From positions 62,001-126,000 of the forward strand of contig CAYVTZ010000002.1 in assembly GCA_964454685.1 (NCBI GenBank): a stretch of 64,000 nt of DNA, read 5' to 3'. Shown piece after piece: positions 39,233 through 48,584 of the stretch (its first letter is position 1; every line of letters begins with the position of its first letter). A program made the position numbers and the translations under genes. The DNA comes from CAYVTZ01 sp964454685 (GTDB taxonomy: Bacteria; Bacillota; Clostridia; Christensenellales; Christensenellaceae). The notes beneath the pieces were generated by a model. That model had not been told where the DNA came from, did not search any database, and was given only the letters and a program-made list of their open reading frames with translations.

Positions 39233-40960
39233 TTAAATCTGCCGTTTCAGGCGTACCGTCACCGTCGTTCCCGCACCCAGTTGCGAGTCCACAGACACCT
39301 CACCATCGTACAATGATGCAATGTGTTTGACAATGGCAAGTCCCAGCCCTGTGCCGTTCACGGTTGCGCCTCCCGCATTCTTCGCACGATAAAAGCGTTC
39401 AAACACGCGGTCAATCTCATCTTTGGGAATGCCGATTCCCGTATCCTTCACCCGCACCGTCACCCACGTGTCATCCTGCTCCAGCGTCACACGCAGCATG
39501 CCATCCGGTTTGTTATACTTCACCGCGTTTTCACAAAGGTTGGTAATCAGTTCCCGCATCCGGTTAAAGTTTGCGGTGATCTCCGCTTCACCCTCAATTT
39601 CGGTCTGAATGCGCGCTCTGTGTATCTTGCTGTCCAGCATGGAAAGCACTTGCTCGCTCACACTGCGCAGCGAAATGCGCTCCATTTGCTCGTCCATACT
39701 GATCTGCTCTAACGAAGAGAGTTCCAGCGTGTCATTGATTAATCCCATCAGCCGGTCTGCCTCTTTCGCAATTTTGCTTGCGTAAGATTTTACCGCTTCC
39801 TGATCGCGCGCCATGCCGTTTTCAATGATCTGTGCAAACCCCGATATGGAAGTCAGCGGTGTTTTCAGTTCATGCGATACATTCGCAGCAAAGTCCTTGC
39901 GTACCCGCTCGGATTTTACGATCTCCGTTACATCCGAAATCAGCACCAGCATCCCTTTGCCTTCTACCCCAAAATAGCTTCCTTGTTTCACAATACTCGT
40001 GTAAAAGCGATAGGTGCGCTCCGTTCCGGCGTCCACAAAGTCAAAGCTTCTGCTGCGCTGCTTTTCCATGGTCTTTTCCAGCTGCGTCACCACAATGCTG
40101 TTGCGCACATAGTGCAGAATGCTCACATGCAGCACTTCCGTTTCCACATCAAAGAACCGCTTCGCCGCCTTGTTTAGCAGCAACACATTCAGCTTTTCGT
40201 CCAGCACCATCAGTCCCTCGTTGATGCTGTCCAATACCAGCGCGGTCTTTTTGTTCTCATTTTTCACCGAGTTCATGTAATTATTCATGTCCTGTGAAAG
40301 CTGTTCAAACGCCCGCGATATGTCATCCAGTTCACTATATTTGCTCTCGAAATGTATGGTTTCCTGTTTGCCGCCCATATATTCGCGCACCGCTTTCAGC
40401 AGCTTCCCAAAGGGCGCGAGTATATTCTCCACCATTTTATTGGTCAACAACGCCACAAGAATTACAATGCCAATCAGTGCCAAAACGGTGATCGGCAATG
40501 CGCCGGTGCTGACTGCGTTTGCATTGGAGAGCGGCATAGAAGTGCGCAGCACCGTGCCGTCCGCCAGTTGCTTTGCCACATAAATGGTATAGATCCCTGT
40601 TGATTCGGACTGCCGGATGTTCGTGCCAAAGCCGCCGCTTTTCGCCTGCGTCACTTCCGCCCGATTGCCGTGGTTCTCCAGCTTGTTCACGTCCGCTTGT
40701 GTGTCTGCAACCACCGTGCCATCCTCTGCAATCACGGTAAAGCGTGTGTTCTGTCCGAATGCCTTTTTATATTCCTGCGTCAGCTTTTCATAGTCTGCAT
40801 TGCCATCCGCCACCATTTCCAGTGCGTTGATGTTCCCCTGCATTACATCGATCATGTCCTGAATATATCGCGCACGAAAGCTATTGACCGATATCATGGT
40901 GCTGATCACAAGTCCGATCGTCAATGTAACGATCACCAGTAAAAAAATCCGTTTTTTCAT
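39233..40960 (-). CDS. phoR: Phosphate-sensing histidine kinase PhoR
   Basis: 575 aa. Two membrane helices (about 5-25 and 155-178) flank an extracellular domain; a HAMP-like segment, a PAS domain (about 245-335) and the kinase core follow. The phosphoacceptor His is in FAANVSHELKTPLTS, and the ATP site shows ENAVKYNKPDG, DTGIGIPKDEID and GTGLGLAIV. It lies after the response regulator gene in a pst-pho operon, which supports PhoR over other kinases. Last gene of the operon. Confidence 0.9.
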   Translation of the reverse strand: MKKRIFLLVIVTLTIGLVISTMISVNSFRARYIQDMIDVMQGNINALEMVADGNADYEKLTQEYKKAFGQNTRFTVIAEDGTVVADTQADVNKLENHGNRAEVTQAKSGGFGTNIRQSESTGIYTIYVAKQLADGTVLRTSMPLSNANAVSTGALPITVLALIGIVILVALLTNKMVENILAPFGKLLKAVREYMGGKQETIHFESKYSELDDISRAFEQLSQDMNNYMNSVKNENKKTALVLDSINEGLMVLDEKLNVLLLNKAAKRFFDVETEVLHVSILHYVRNSIVVTQLEKTMEKQRSRSFDFVDAGTERTYRFYTSIVKQGSYFGVEGKGMLVLISDVTEIVKSERVRKDFAANVSHELKTPLTSISGFAQIIENGMARDQEAVKSYASKIAKEADRLMGLINDTLELSSLEQISMDEQMERISLRSVSEQVLSMLDSKIHRARIQTEIEGEAEITANFNRMRELITNLCENAVKYNKPDGMLRVTLEQDDTWVTVRVKDTGIGIPKDEIDRVFERFYRAKNAGGATVNGTGLGLAIVKHIASLYDGEVSVDSQLGAGTTVTVRLKRQI

Positions 40961-40976
40961 TTTTCACCCCTACACA

Positions 40977-41666
40977 TCATGGCTCAAAGCGATATCCAAC
41001 GCCGCGCACCGTCTTGATGTACTCCGCCGCGCTCCCCAGCTTTTGGCGCAATGTTTTCACGTGCATGTCCACCGTTCGCGTTTCGATCTCGGTATCAATG
41101 CCCCAAATCTCGCACAGCAGCATATCCCGCGTCAGCACAAGGCCGTGGTTTTTCATGAAGTAGCGCAGTAAGTCAAACTCCTTGAGCGTCAGCGTCACCT
41201 TTTCCTCCCCTACAAACACACGATGTGCTGAAGGATACAGCCGAATGTCTCCGCCGGTCATGATCTCCTGTTCCTCCGCAGTCGTCGCCGGTTTCGCCGC
41301 GCGTCGCAGCACTGCGTTCACACGCGCAATCAGTTCCAGAACGCCAAACGGCTTTGTCACATAATCGTCCGCACCCACATTCAGCCCCTTCACCTTGTCC
41401 ACCTCGGTGGAACGCGCCGTCAGAAAGATCACGGGCGGCACCGCATCCGCAAGCCGCTGTTTATACATCTGAAACGTCTCATACCCGTCAATGCCCGGCA
41501 GCATAATGTCCATCAAAACAAGCTGCGGAAGCTCAAGTTTAGCGGCATCGGATAAAAAGTCCTCTCCACTCTCAAACGCCGTCACTTCAAATCCGCCGGA
41601 ATCCAATGTGCAGACAATCAACTCCCGTACCGAAGCGTCGTCCTCCACTACAAAAATTCGCGCCAA
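40977..41666 (-). CDS. phoB: Phosphate response regulator, OmpR family (PhoB/PhoP)
   Basis: 229 aa. Receiver domain with phosphoacceptor Asp in LVLMDIMLPGIDGYE and Lys in DDYVTKPFG, then a winged helix (LTLKEFDLLRYFMKNHG … TRTVDMHVKTLRQKLG). Directly upstream of phoR (16-base gap). Its likely binding sites are the four TGTAAAA-type repeats before pstC. Confidence 0.92.
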   Translation of the reverse strand: MARIFVVEDDASVRELIVCTLDSGGFEVTAFESGEDFLSDAAKLELPQLVLMDIMLPGIDGYETFQMYKQRLADAVPPVIFLTARSTEVDKVKGLNVGADDYVTKPFGVLELIARVNAVLRRAAKPATTAEEQEIMTGGDIRLYPSAHRVFVGEEKVTLTLKEFDLLRYFMKNHGLVLTRDMLLCEIWGIDTEIETRTVDMHVKTLRQKLGSAAEYIKTVRGVGYRFEP

Positions 41667-41683
41667 TGTGCTTCTCCTTCACC

Positions 41684-42337
41684 CTACAAAATTTTGCTGT
41701 CCTTGTGAATGCCTGTCACGCTAAAACGTGACCAGTCCGCAATGTTCTCCGCATGGTCTCCGATGCGCTCAAAATATTTCGCAATCATCAGATAGTCCAC
41801 CACCGTATCCACATTTTCTTTGTCGCTGGTCGCCAGCTCCATCATTTCCCGCTTCACAATGTCATACAGCCGATCCACCTGCGAATCCATCGCAATCACT
41901 TCTGTCGCCAAATCCACATCATGCTTCACAAAAGATTCCACCGCTAGGTTCACCATCTTGCGCGCTGTTACCGACATTTCTTCAAAATGGACAGGCAGCG
42001 GAATACGCTTTTCCGCAATCAGCAGCGCAATCTCTGCAATGTCGGCGGAAATATCGCAGATGCGCTCGATGTCTGTAATCATCTTAAGCGCAGTGGAAAT
42101 CGCTCTCAAATCCTTCGCCACAGGCTGCTGCCGCATAATCAGCTTCATGGAGCGGCTTTCGATCTGCCGTGTAAAGTTGTCCACCACATCATCGTTTGCA
42201 ATAATGCTGCGCGCAAGCTCCAAATCGCCATCCTCTAATACTTTCAGCGTACTTGCAATGGTGTCCTCCGCCAGCGAAGCAACGCGAATCAAGTCCAAAT
42301 TCAGATTTTCCAGTTCCGTATCAAATTTATTCCTCAT
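41684..42337 (-). CDS. phoU: Phosphate transport regulator PhoU
   Basis: 217 aa, all-helical, two similar halves with the family motifs FDTELENLNLDLIRVASLAED and the metal-site segments EDGDLELARSIIANDDVVD and DITDIERICDIS-like (MITDIERICDIS). PhoU links the Pst transporter to PhoR. It lies between pstB and phoB. Confidence 0.95.
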   Translation of the reverse strand: MRNKFDTELENLNLDLIRVASLAEDTIASTLKVLEDGDLELARSIIANDDVVDNFTRQIESRSMKLIMRQQPVAKDLRAISTALKMITDIERICDISADIAEIALLIAEKRIPLPVHFEEMSVTARKMVNLAVESFVKHDVDLATEVIAMDSQVDRLYDIVKREMMELATSDKENVDTVVDYLMIAKYFERIGDHAENIADWSRFSVTGIHKDSKIL

Positions 42338-42352
42338 GCCCGTATTCCTTCC

Positions 42353-43108
42353 TCAACCAAAGCGTCCTGTAATATAGTCTTCCGTCCGTTTATCCTGCGG
42401 CATACTGAAAATGCTTTCCGTGCTGCCGTACTCCACCATCTCCCCCAGCAGGAAGAAGGCGGTGCGGTCGGAAATACGAACCGCCTGTTGCATGTTGTGC
42501 GTTACAATAACAACAGTATACTTCTTTTTCAGCTCACTCATCAAGTCTTCAATTTTTGTTGTTGAGATAGGATCGAGCGCACTCGTCGGTTCGTCCATCA
42601 AAATCACCTCCGGCGAAACGGCAATCGCGCGCGCGATGCACAGCCGCTGCTGCTGCCCGCCGGAAAGCCCCAGCGCATTTTTCTTGAGCCGATCCTTGAC
42701 CTCCTCAAACAGCGCCGCACCCTTGAGGCTGCTTTCCACAATCTCGTCCAGGTCGCTTCTGTTCTTGATTCCGTGCACCCGCGGTCCGTATGCAATGTTG
42801 TCGTAGATGCTCATAGGGAAGGGATTCGGCTTCTGAAACACCATACCCACCTTCTTGCGCAGCACTGTCACGTCCACCTTCGGGTCATAGATGTTTTCCG
42901 AATCCAGCAGCACTTCTCCCGTAATGCTCACGCCTTCCACCAGATCGTTCATCCGGTTCAGCGTTTTCAGATAGGTGGATTTCCCGCAGCCGGACGGCCC
43001 GATCAACGCGGTGATCTTCCCTTCTTCCACATCAATGTTCACATCCTTGAGCGCGTGGTTCTTTCCATAATATAGATTCAGATTTTTTGCAGAAATCTTG
43101 ATATTCAC
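42353..43108 (-). CDS. pstB: Phosphate ABC transporter ATPase PstB
   Basis: 251 aa. Walker A GPSGCGKST, signature LSGGQQQRLCIARA, Walker B VILMDEPTSALDP. The segment LNLYYGKNHALKDVN near the N-terminus is characteristic of PstB. Membrane-associated; works with PstA and PstC. Confidence 0.97.
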   Translation of the reverse strand: MNIKISAKNLNLYYGKNHALKDVNIDVEEGKITALIGPSGCGKSTYLKTLNRMNDLVEGVSITGEVLLDSENIYDPKVDVTVLRKKVGMVFQKPNPFPMSIYDNIAYGPRVHGIKNRSDLDEIVESSLKGAALFEEVKDRLKKNALGLSGGQQQRLCIARAIAVSPEVILMDEPTSALDPISTTKIEDLMSELKKKYTVVIVTHNMQQAVRISDRTAFFLLGEMVEYGSTESIFSMPQDKRTEDYITGRFG

Positions 43109-43148
43109 TGTTCCTTCTCCTTCTGTCTGCCGCCTTGGCGTATCAGAC

Positions 43149-44036
43149 TCATTTTTTATTCGTCAATCGTTTGCTTAGATAATTGGTAGACAGATTGATC
43201 ACTAGCACGATCAGCACCAAAATCGCCGCAATGCCAAACGCCGCGTCGTTCATTCCCTTCGCCGCATAGGTGTAAAGCTGCACCGTCAGCGTCGCTCCCG
43301 ACTCCGTCAGATGTCCGAAAAAATTACTGGGCATGTTCGTTCCGATTCCGGAGGTAAAGATCAGTGCCGCCGATTCCCCTACAATTCTGCCAATGGACAG
43401 AATCACCGCCGTAATGATGCCCGGCACCGCGCCCGGCAATATGATCGTGCGAATCATGCGCCACTTGGTCGTCCCCACGCCCAGCGCACCCTCACGGTAG
43501 GAATCCGGCACCGTTTTCAGCGCCTCCTGCGTTGTGCGTACAATAATAGGCAGTATCATGATAACCAGCGTCAGCGCACCCGCCAGAATGGAGTATCCCA
43601 GCTTCAGCGTCACCCCGAAGAAGATTGCACCAAACAAACCATACAGCACGGACGGAATGCCCGCCAATGTCTCGGTCGTGAACTCAATGATCTTAACGAT
43701 TCTGCCGCGCTTGGCGTATTCATTCAAATAAATCGCCGCTCCCACGCCGATGGGTGTCACAATCAACAGTGTCGTGCCGATCATGTACAGTGTGTTGATG
43801 ATGCTGGGCAGTATGCCAATGGTCTTTTTCAGCGCACTGGGCGATGTGGATAAAAATTCCCAGCTCACCTGCGGCAGCCCCTTGACCAAAATGTATCCCA
43901 GCATAAAAAACAGCAGCCCCACTGTCAATATCGCGCAAAACCAAATGATGCCGCGCAGCGTCATGTCGTAAGGGCGGCGCTTTGTGCCCATGATGCTGAC
44001 GTCGTTGCGCAGCTTGTTTTGTTGTTTGTCAGACAT
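43149..44036 (-). CDS. pstA: Phosphate ABC transporter permease PstA
   Basis: 295 aa with six predicted membrane helices and the coupling-loop motif EALKTVPDSYREGALGVGTT. Its start overlaps the pstC end by 8 bases. The N-terminal 25 residues are polar and cytoplasmic. Confidence 0.95.
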   Translation of the reverse strand: MSDKQQNKLRNDVSIMGTKRRPYDMTLRGIIWFCAILTVGLLFFMLGYILVKGLPQVSWEFLSTSPSALKKTIGILPSIINTLYMIGTTLLIVTPIGVGAAIYLNEYAKRGRIVKIIEFTTETLAGIPSVLYGLFGAIFFGVTLKLGYSILAGALTLVIMILPIIVRTTQEALKTVPDSYREGALGVGTTKWRMIRTIILPGAVPGIITAVILSIGRIVGESAALIFTSGIGTNMPSNFFGHLTESGATLTVQLYTYAAKGMNDAAFGIAAILVLIVLVINLSTNYLSKRLTNKK

Positions 44037-44970
44037 TCGCCTCCGCCTCCTTTTTCAGCATCGTGTTCAAAATAATATTGATCGCCATGATGAAGATAAA
44101 CAGTACCAGTCCAATGCTAAAGAGCGCCTCGCGGTGTAAGCCCGAAGCATAGCTCATTTCAGAAACAATACCCGTCGTTAAAAAGCGCACACTGTTGAAC
44201 AGCGCGGGCATATGCACCACATTGCCGGACACCAGTATAATCGCCATGGCCTCGCCGATCGCGCGCCCGATTCCCAAAACGATGCCTGTCACAATGCCGG
44301 ACTTTGCCGCCGGAATGGACACCTTAAAAATCGTCTGGATGGGGGTCGCCCCCATCGCAAGGCTGGCCTCCTTGTATTCTCTCGGTACTGCGCGCAACGA
44401 TGTCACGCTGATGTTGACCACCGTCGGCAGAATCATCACGGTCAGCACGATGATGGCGGAAAGCATGTTCGCGCCGCCCGTCACCATGTGCGTGGTGTCT
44501 CCCGCATACAGTAGTTTTTCCAGCTTCGAAATCTGCGGCACCAGCAGAATAATCCCCAGCAAACCGTATACCACGGAAGGAATGCCCGCCAGCAATTCAA
44601 TCGCCGGCTTCACCACAGCCGCCACGCGCTTGTGCGAAACCTCCGCCACAAAAACGGATGCCATCAGCGCAATGGGCACGCCAATCAAAATGGTCAATCC
44701 CGTACCCACCAATGAAGTCAAAATCATAGGCAAAATGCCAAATTTCGGGTCAGATGCCGTTGGCATCCACTCCGTTCCAAACAAGAAATCCTTCAGCCCG
44801 ATTTGGAACATCGCAGGCGCCCCCGAAGTAATCATGTATATGGTAATCACCAATACGCATACAATCGCAAATGCTCCGCAGATAATGAAAACCATCTTCA
44901 TCGCCTGCTCCAGCACATTTTTCGTCTTAGAATGGGACAAAATGGAGTTTTCTACCGTCAAAACCTTCAC
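44029..44970 (-). CDS. pstC: Phosphate ABC transporter permease PstC
   Basis: 313 aa with six membrane helices; coupling-loop motif TSLRAVPREYKEASLAMGAT. First gene of the operon. The listed start is GTG 44970, but AGAGAGG lies almost against it; a TTG three codons on would give a better spacing. No pstS gene is present upstream or downstream, so the phosphate-binding protein must be encoded elsewhere. Confidence 0.93.
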   Translation of the reverse strand: MKVLTVENSILSHSKTKNVLEQAMKMVFIICGAFAIVCVLVITIYMITSGAPAMFQIGLKDFLFGTEWMPTASDPKFGILPMILTSLVGTGLTILIGVPIALMASVFVAEVSHKRVAAVVKPAIELLAGIPSVVYGLLGIILLVPQISKLEKLLYAGDTTHMVTGGANMLSAIIVLTVMILPTVVNISVTSLRAVPREYKEASLAMGATPIQTIFKVSIPAAKSGIVTGIVLGIGRAIGEAMAIILVSGNVVHMPALFNSVRFLTTGIVSEMSYASGLHREALFSIGLVLFIFIMAINIILNTMLKKEAEANV

Positions 44971-45007
44971 TTCCTCTCTTTACACACAGATTCGTTCTGT
45001 CCTTCAT

Positions 45008-45060
45008 TGTAAAATCCCTGTGTAAAATCCCGCCGCTGCGTATGTAAAAATCGTGTAAAA
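45008..45060 (-). promoter_or_regulatory. Pho-box cluster upstream of pstC
   Basis: TGTAAAA (minus TTTTACA) occurs at 45008-45014, 45021-45027, 45043-45049 and 45054-45060, with steps of 13, 22 and 11 bases. Repeats of TTTACA-like hexamers on one helix face are the PhoP/PhoB pattern. They end about 40 bases before pstC. Confidence 0.8.
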
Positions 45061-45076
45061 TCCATTGTTTCGCATC

Positions 45077-45108
45077 AAAAAAAAGCACAAGGTGCACACC
45101 TTATGCTT
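45077..45108 (-). terminator. Terminator of the cyclophilin gene
   Basis: AAGCACAAGGT (about 45083-45093) pairs with ACCTTATGCTT (45098-45108), one G-U pair in the minus RNA, followed by a run of T on the minus strand (A-run 45077-45084). Confidence 0.8.
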
Positions 45109-45129
45109 TCCGTTCAATCTTGTAACGTT

Positions 45130-45606
45130 TTACTCTTCCTCCACCGTGACCGATTCAATCACCACATCCGTCAGCGGATGATCCGAAAAATCAGTCTTGA
45201 TGTTTGCAATTTCGTCCACAATGTCCATTCCTTCTACCACCTTGCCGAACGCGGCATATTGCCCATCCAGATGCGGCGAATCCGCATGAACAATGAAAAA
45301 CTGCGATCCGGCCGAATTGGGATCCATGCTGCGCGCCATGGAAAGCACACCGCGTTTATGTTTCAGCGGGTTTGCAACCCCGTTTGCTGAAAATTCTCCC
45401 TCGATGGAATATCCCGGACCGCCCGTCCCGTTTCCTTTGGGGCATCCGCCCTGAACCATAAAATGTTTGATCACCCGATGGAAAACCAATCCGTCATAGT
45501 AGCCCTCTTTTGCGAGCTTTTTGAAGTTTGCAACGGTTTTGGGCGCTGCCTGCTCGTCCAGCTTTATCTTGATTGTACCGCTTCCTTTGATCTTCATCAA
45601 AACCAT
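45130..45606 (-). CDS. Peptidyl-prolyl cis-trans isomerase, cyclophilin type
   Basis: 158 aa cytoplasmic cyclophilin. Active-site motifs FHRVIKHFMVQGG (catalytic Arg, Phe, Met, Gln) and AGSQFFI are present. Start ATG 45606 has AGGAGGG 7 bases upstream; the longer frame to 45633 has no ribosome site. Monocistronic. Confidence 0.95.
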   Translation of the reverse strand: MVLMKIKGSGTIKIKLDEQAAPKTVANFKKLAKEGYYDGLVFHRVIKHFMVQGGCPKGNGTGGPGYSIEGEFSANGVANPLKHKRGVLSMARSMDPNSAGSQFFIVHADSPHLDGQYAAFGKVVEGMDIVDEIANIKTDFSDHPLTDVVIESVTVEEE

Positions 45607-45697
45607 CCTGATTCCCTCCTGTTTGGCTTTCATCGTGTGTCAATTCATATCTGCTTTGCTCATATATCGTTTAAAAAATGGAAACTGTTACCCTCTT

Positions 45698-45725
45698 ATC
45701 ATACAGCATTTCACGACAAATTCAA
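45698..45725 (-). promoter_or_regulatory. Promoter of the cyclophilin gene
   Basis: Minus-strand TTGAAT (45725-45720), 16-base spacer, TATGAT (45703-45698). It lies in the 191-base gap after hydF. Confidence 0.6.
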
Positions 45726-45797
45726 CAAAAATTTTACGATGTTCGCAAATTCGTTTTTAAAGAATTTTTACCAAAACAGCCCGGTATCTGCATTTTC

Positions 45798-46970
45798 TCA
45801 CCAGCAAACACGCGATAAAATTCCGTTTAAAAATGCAAATGCCATACCAAAATTCGTCACAGGCACGCCCGCTTCCTGTGCCCGTGCCATGCGATGCAGC
45901 ATATTTTTACGGTTGATCATACAGCCGCCGCAGCAGATCACCAGCTTGTAATCGCTTAAATTCGCCGGAAATCCCTGCCCGTTCGCGTGTTCAAAGCTCA
46001 GCGCTCCCCCCGCATGCCGTTCCAACAGCGCAGGCAGCTTCTCCCGCGCAATGTCCCCTTTCAGCGCATGGTGTGTACACGCCTCCGCAATCAGCACCCG
46101 ATCACCTGCTTGCAATTTCTCAATGCAGCGCGCACCGTCTGCCAGCACGTCGATCTTCCCTTTCACCTTTGCCATCAAAATGGAAAACGAAGTCAAGGGA
46201 ACCGTCTTCGGAAGCAGTTCATTCACAGCTGCAAATACCTGTGAATCCGTTATCACCAGCGCAGGCGGATGCTTCAGTTCTCCCAAAACTTCACCAAATT
46301 CTTCCATGCGCACGGAAACCACCTTGCAACCGTGATCCAGCAAATCTCGCGTCACCTGTACCTGCGGCAGAATCAATCTGCCTTTGGGCGCTTGCATGTC
46401 CTGCGGCATCACCAGCACCACCAAATCACCGCGCCGCACCAACCCCTCCGTCAAGTTTGGTACGCTTTCCTGCTGCACACCCCGCGCAATCTTTTCTTTG
46501 AGCAGTCCAATGCCTTCGCCCGTTGACGCATTCACCGTCACACTGGGAATGCCCGGCAGCGCAGGCGCCGTCACCGCCTCAGCATCAAATCGGTTGTACA
46601 CCAGCAAAACAGGCGTGTCGCCCAGCTCGTCAATCCATTTGCGCTCCAATGTCAAATCCGCATCCGTCGCACGCACCACCACCAGCGCCAAATCGGTTTT
46701 GTGCATGATGGATTTTGTTTTTTCGCGGCGCGCATGCGACAGCGGCGTCCGGTCGTCCAGCCCCGCCGTGTCGATCCATACCACCGGCCCCAGCGGCAGC
46801 AGCTCCATGGATTTATACACGGGGTCGGTCGTGGTTCCCTCAATTTCCGAGACCAATGCCACATCCTGTCCGCACACCGCATTGATGATGCTGGATTTCC
46901 CTGCGTTGGTCTTGCCAAACAGCCCAATGTGTATCCGGTTTGCCCGTGGCGTTTCGTTTTGTTCGTTCAT
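45798..46970 (-). CDS. hydF: [FeFe]-hydrogenase maturation GTPase HydF
   Basis: 390 aa. GTPase domain first (GLFGKTNAGKSS, EGTTTD, DTAGLDD), then a dimerisation region and a C-terminal cluster domain with EACTHH and CCGGCM, the HydF iron-sulfur ligands. HydF is the scaffold that delivers the 2Fe subcluster to HydA. ATG 46970 has CAGGAAA upstream; the gap after hydG is 24 bases. Last gene of hydEGF. Confidence 0.95.
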   Translation of the reverse strand: MNEQNETPRANRIHIGLFGKTNAGKSSIINAVCGQDVALVSEIEGTTTDPVYKSMELLPLGPVVWIDTAGLDDRTPLSHARREKTKSIMHKTDLALVVVRATDADLTLERKWIDELGDTPVLLVYNRFDAEAVTAPALPGIPSVTVNASTGEGIGLLKEKIARGVQQESVPNLTEGLVRRGDLVVLVMPQDMQAPKGRLILPQVQVTRDLLDHGCKVVSVRMEEFGEVLGELKHPPALVITDSQVFAAVNELLPKTVPLTSFSILMAKVKGKIDVLADGARCIEKLQAGDRVLIAEACTHHALKGDIAREKLPALLERHAGGALSFEHANGQGFPANLSDYKLVICCGGCMINRKNMLHRMARAQEAGVPVTNFGMAFAFLNGILSRVCW

Positions 46971-46994
46971 ATGTTTTTCCTGCCTTCTCATCGT

Positions 46995-48419
46995 TTAAAA
47001 GCGAAAATCCCGCTTACCTTCTTGGATTGCCGTCAGATTTTCCACAGCCTTTTGCCGCAGCGTTTCATTTGGAATCGCAGGCAGCTCCCGTTCCATCAGC
47101 GACTCCGTCAAAGCGCGAAACTCCGCGTCTCCATAGTCCAACGCATATTCTCTCAGCGTCATCAATGCGTTTGCCTGACAAATGTTGGCGATCTGCCCCG
47201 TCTTTGCCAGCCGCATAAACCGGTCGCCTGTGCGCCCTTCTCGATAGCATGCCGTGCAAAAGCTGGGAATGTATCCACTGCGCAATAAATCCTTGGTCAT
47301 GTCCAGCGGCGTTCTGTGGTCGGCGATCTCGAATTGCGGCGGTTGTGTTTTCATGGTATATCCGCCTACCCCCGTCTGCGAACCCGCGCTCACCTGCGAA
47401 ATTCCCAACGCGATCACACTGTCGCGGTACGCGCCACCCTCGCGCGTGCTTAAAATCATGCCGGTGTAGGGTACACTCATACGCAGGATCGCCACAATTT
47501 TTTTGTAATCCGCGTCGCTCACCGCATGCGGGAAGTCTGATTGCTTCACGTCTCCCGCATCACGAATCCGCAGCATCGAAAGTGTGTGTGGCCCCACACC
47601 AAACCGCGCCTCCAAATGCTCCGCATGCATGATCTGCGCCACCAGATCATAATGCCAGTCATATAGTCCATATAGCACACCCAGCCCAACGTCGTCTATG
47701 CCCGCCTGCATGGCACGGTCGTGCGCTGTGGTGTGGTAAGCATAATCACTTTTAGGGCCCTTGGGGTGCACCCGCTCGTAAGTAGGACGGTGATACGTTT
47801 CCTGAAATAGAATATACGTACCGATCCCCGCCTCCTTCAAACGCTTGTAGTTCTCCTCCGTAGTCGCCGCAATATTCACATTCACCCGCCGGATCGCACC
47901 ATTCTCAAAGTGGATCCCGTAGATTGTGCGAATGCTCTCCAGCAAATATTCCATCGTGTTGTACTTGGGGTGTTCCCCCGTTTCCAGCGCCAGCCGCTTG
48001 TGCCCCATGCGTTCCAGTGCCTGCACCTCCGCAACAATTTCCTCCTGCGTCAGCTTCTTGCGCTGCATGCGCGAGGATGCGTGATACCCGCAATACGCGC
48101 ATTCATTTACGCAATAATCTGAAAGATACAGCGGCGCAAACATCACAATGCGGTTGCCGTAAATATGCCGTTTGATCTCCTGCGCCGCATCAAAAAGTTC
48201 CTGCGTCAGTGTTTCGTCTTCCACAAAAACAAGCGCCGCCGCCTCGCGGTGTGTCAGCCCCTCGTAACGCCGCGCCTTCGCAATGATTTCCCGCACCGCC
48301 GCAAAGTCGCGCGCAATCGCTCTGCCTGCCTCCATTGCGTCTAAAATTTCGCCGTCATGAATGAACTCCTCCGGCTTTCGGCTTGTTAGGCTGTATTTTT
48401 GATTTGTTATATCACACAT
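46995..48419 (-). CDS. hydG: [FeFe]-hydrogenase maturation radical SAM enzyme HydG
   Basis: 474 aa. Radical SAM cysteines 103, 107 and 110 (CVNECAYCGY) and a C-terminal CTACYREGRTGDRFM with the second cluster distinguish HydG from ThiH. HydG cleaves tyrosine to make CO and cyanide for the H-cluster. The context with hydE and hydF confirms it. A 165-base gap before it (48420-48584) has a palindrome TGCCAAGCTTGGCA but no clear gene. Confidence 0.96.
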   Translation of the reverse strand: MCDITNQKYSLTSRKPEEFIHDGEILDAMEAGRAIARDFAAVREIIAKARRYEGLTHREAAALVFVEDETLTQELFDAAQEIKRHIYGNRIVMFAPLYLSDYCVNECAYCGYHASSRMQRKKLTQEEIVAEVQALERMGHKRLALETGEHPKYNTMEYLLESIRTIYGIHFENGAIRRVNVNIAATTEENYKRLKEAGIGTYILFQETYHRPTYERVHPKGPKSDYAYHTTAHDRAMQAGIDDVGLGVLYGLYDWHYDLVAQIMHAEHLEARFGVGPHTLSMLRIRDAGDVKQSDFPHAVSDADYKKIVAILRMSVPYTGMILSTREGGAYRDSVIALGISQVSAGSQTGVGGYTMKTQPPQFEIADHRTPLDMTKDLLRSGYIPSFCTACYREGRTGDRFMRLAKTGQIANICQANALMTLREYALDYGDAEFRALTESLMERELPAIPNETLRQKAVENLTAIQEGKRDFRF

Positions 48420-48584
48420 TTTCTACTCCTGTTCTGTGCTTCAAGGATTGATTCCCCGTGCACTTGCATGCACGCTTTCAACGTAAAATCCCAGCCGCCT
48501 CATCCGGCAAGTTTACACAAATGCCAAGCTTGGCAAATATGAGATTTTCCATTCCCACGGCTCATGATTCAGCCTTGCCACACC

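Noticed and set aside
48478..48552. A 24-codon frame (MENLIFAKLG…) between hydE and hydG
   Set aside because: The gap often holds a small hydrogenase-associated regulator of about 85 residues in relatives, but this frame is far shorter, has only a weak ribosome site and shows no clear similarity.
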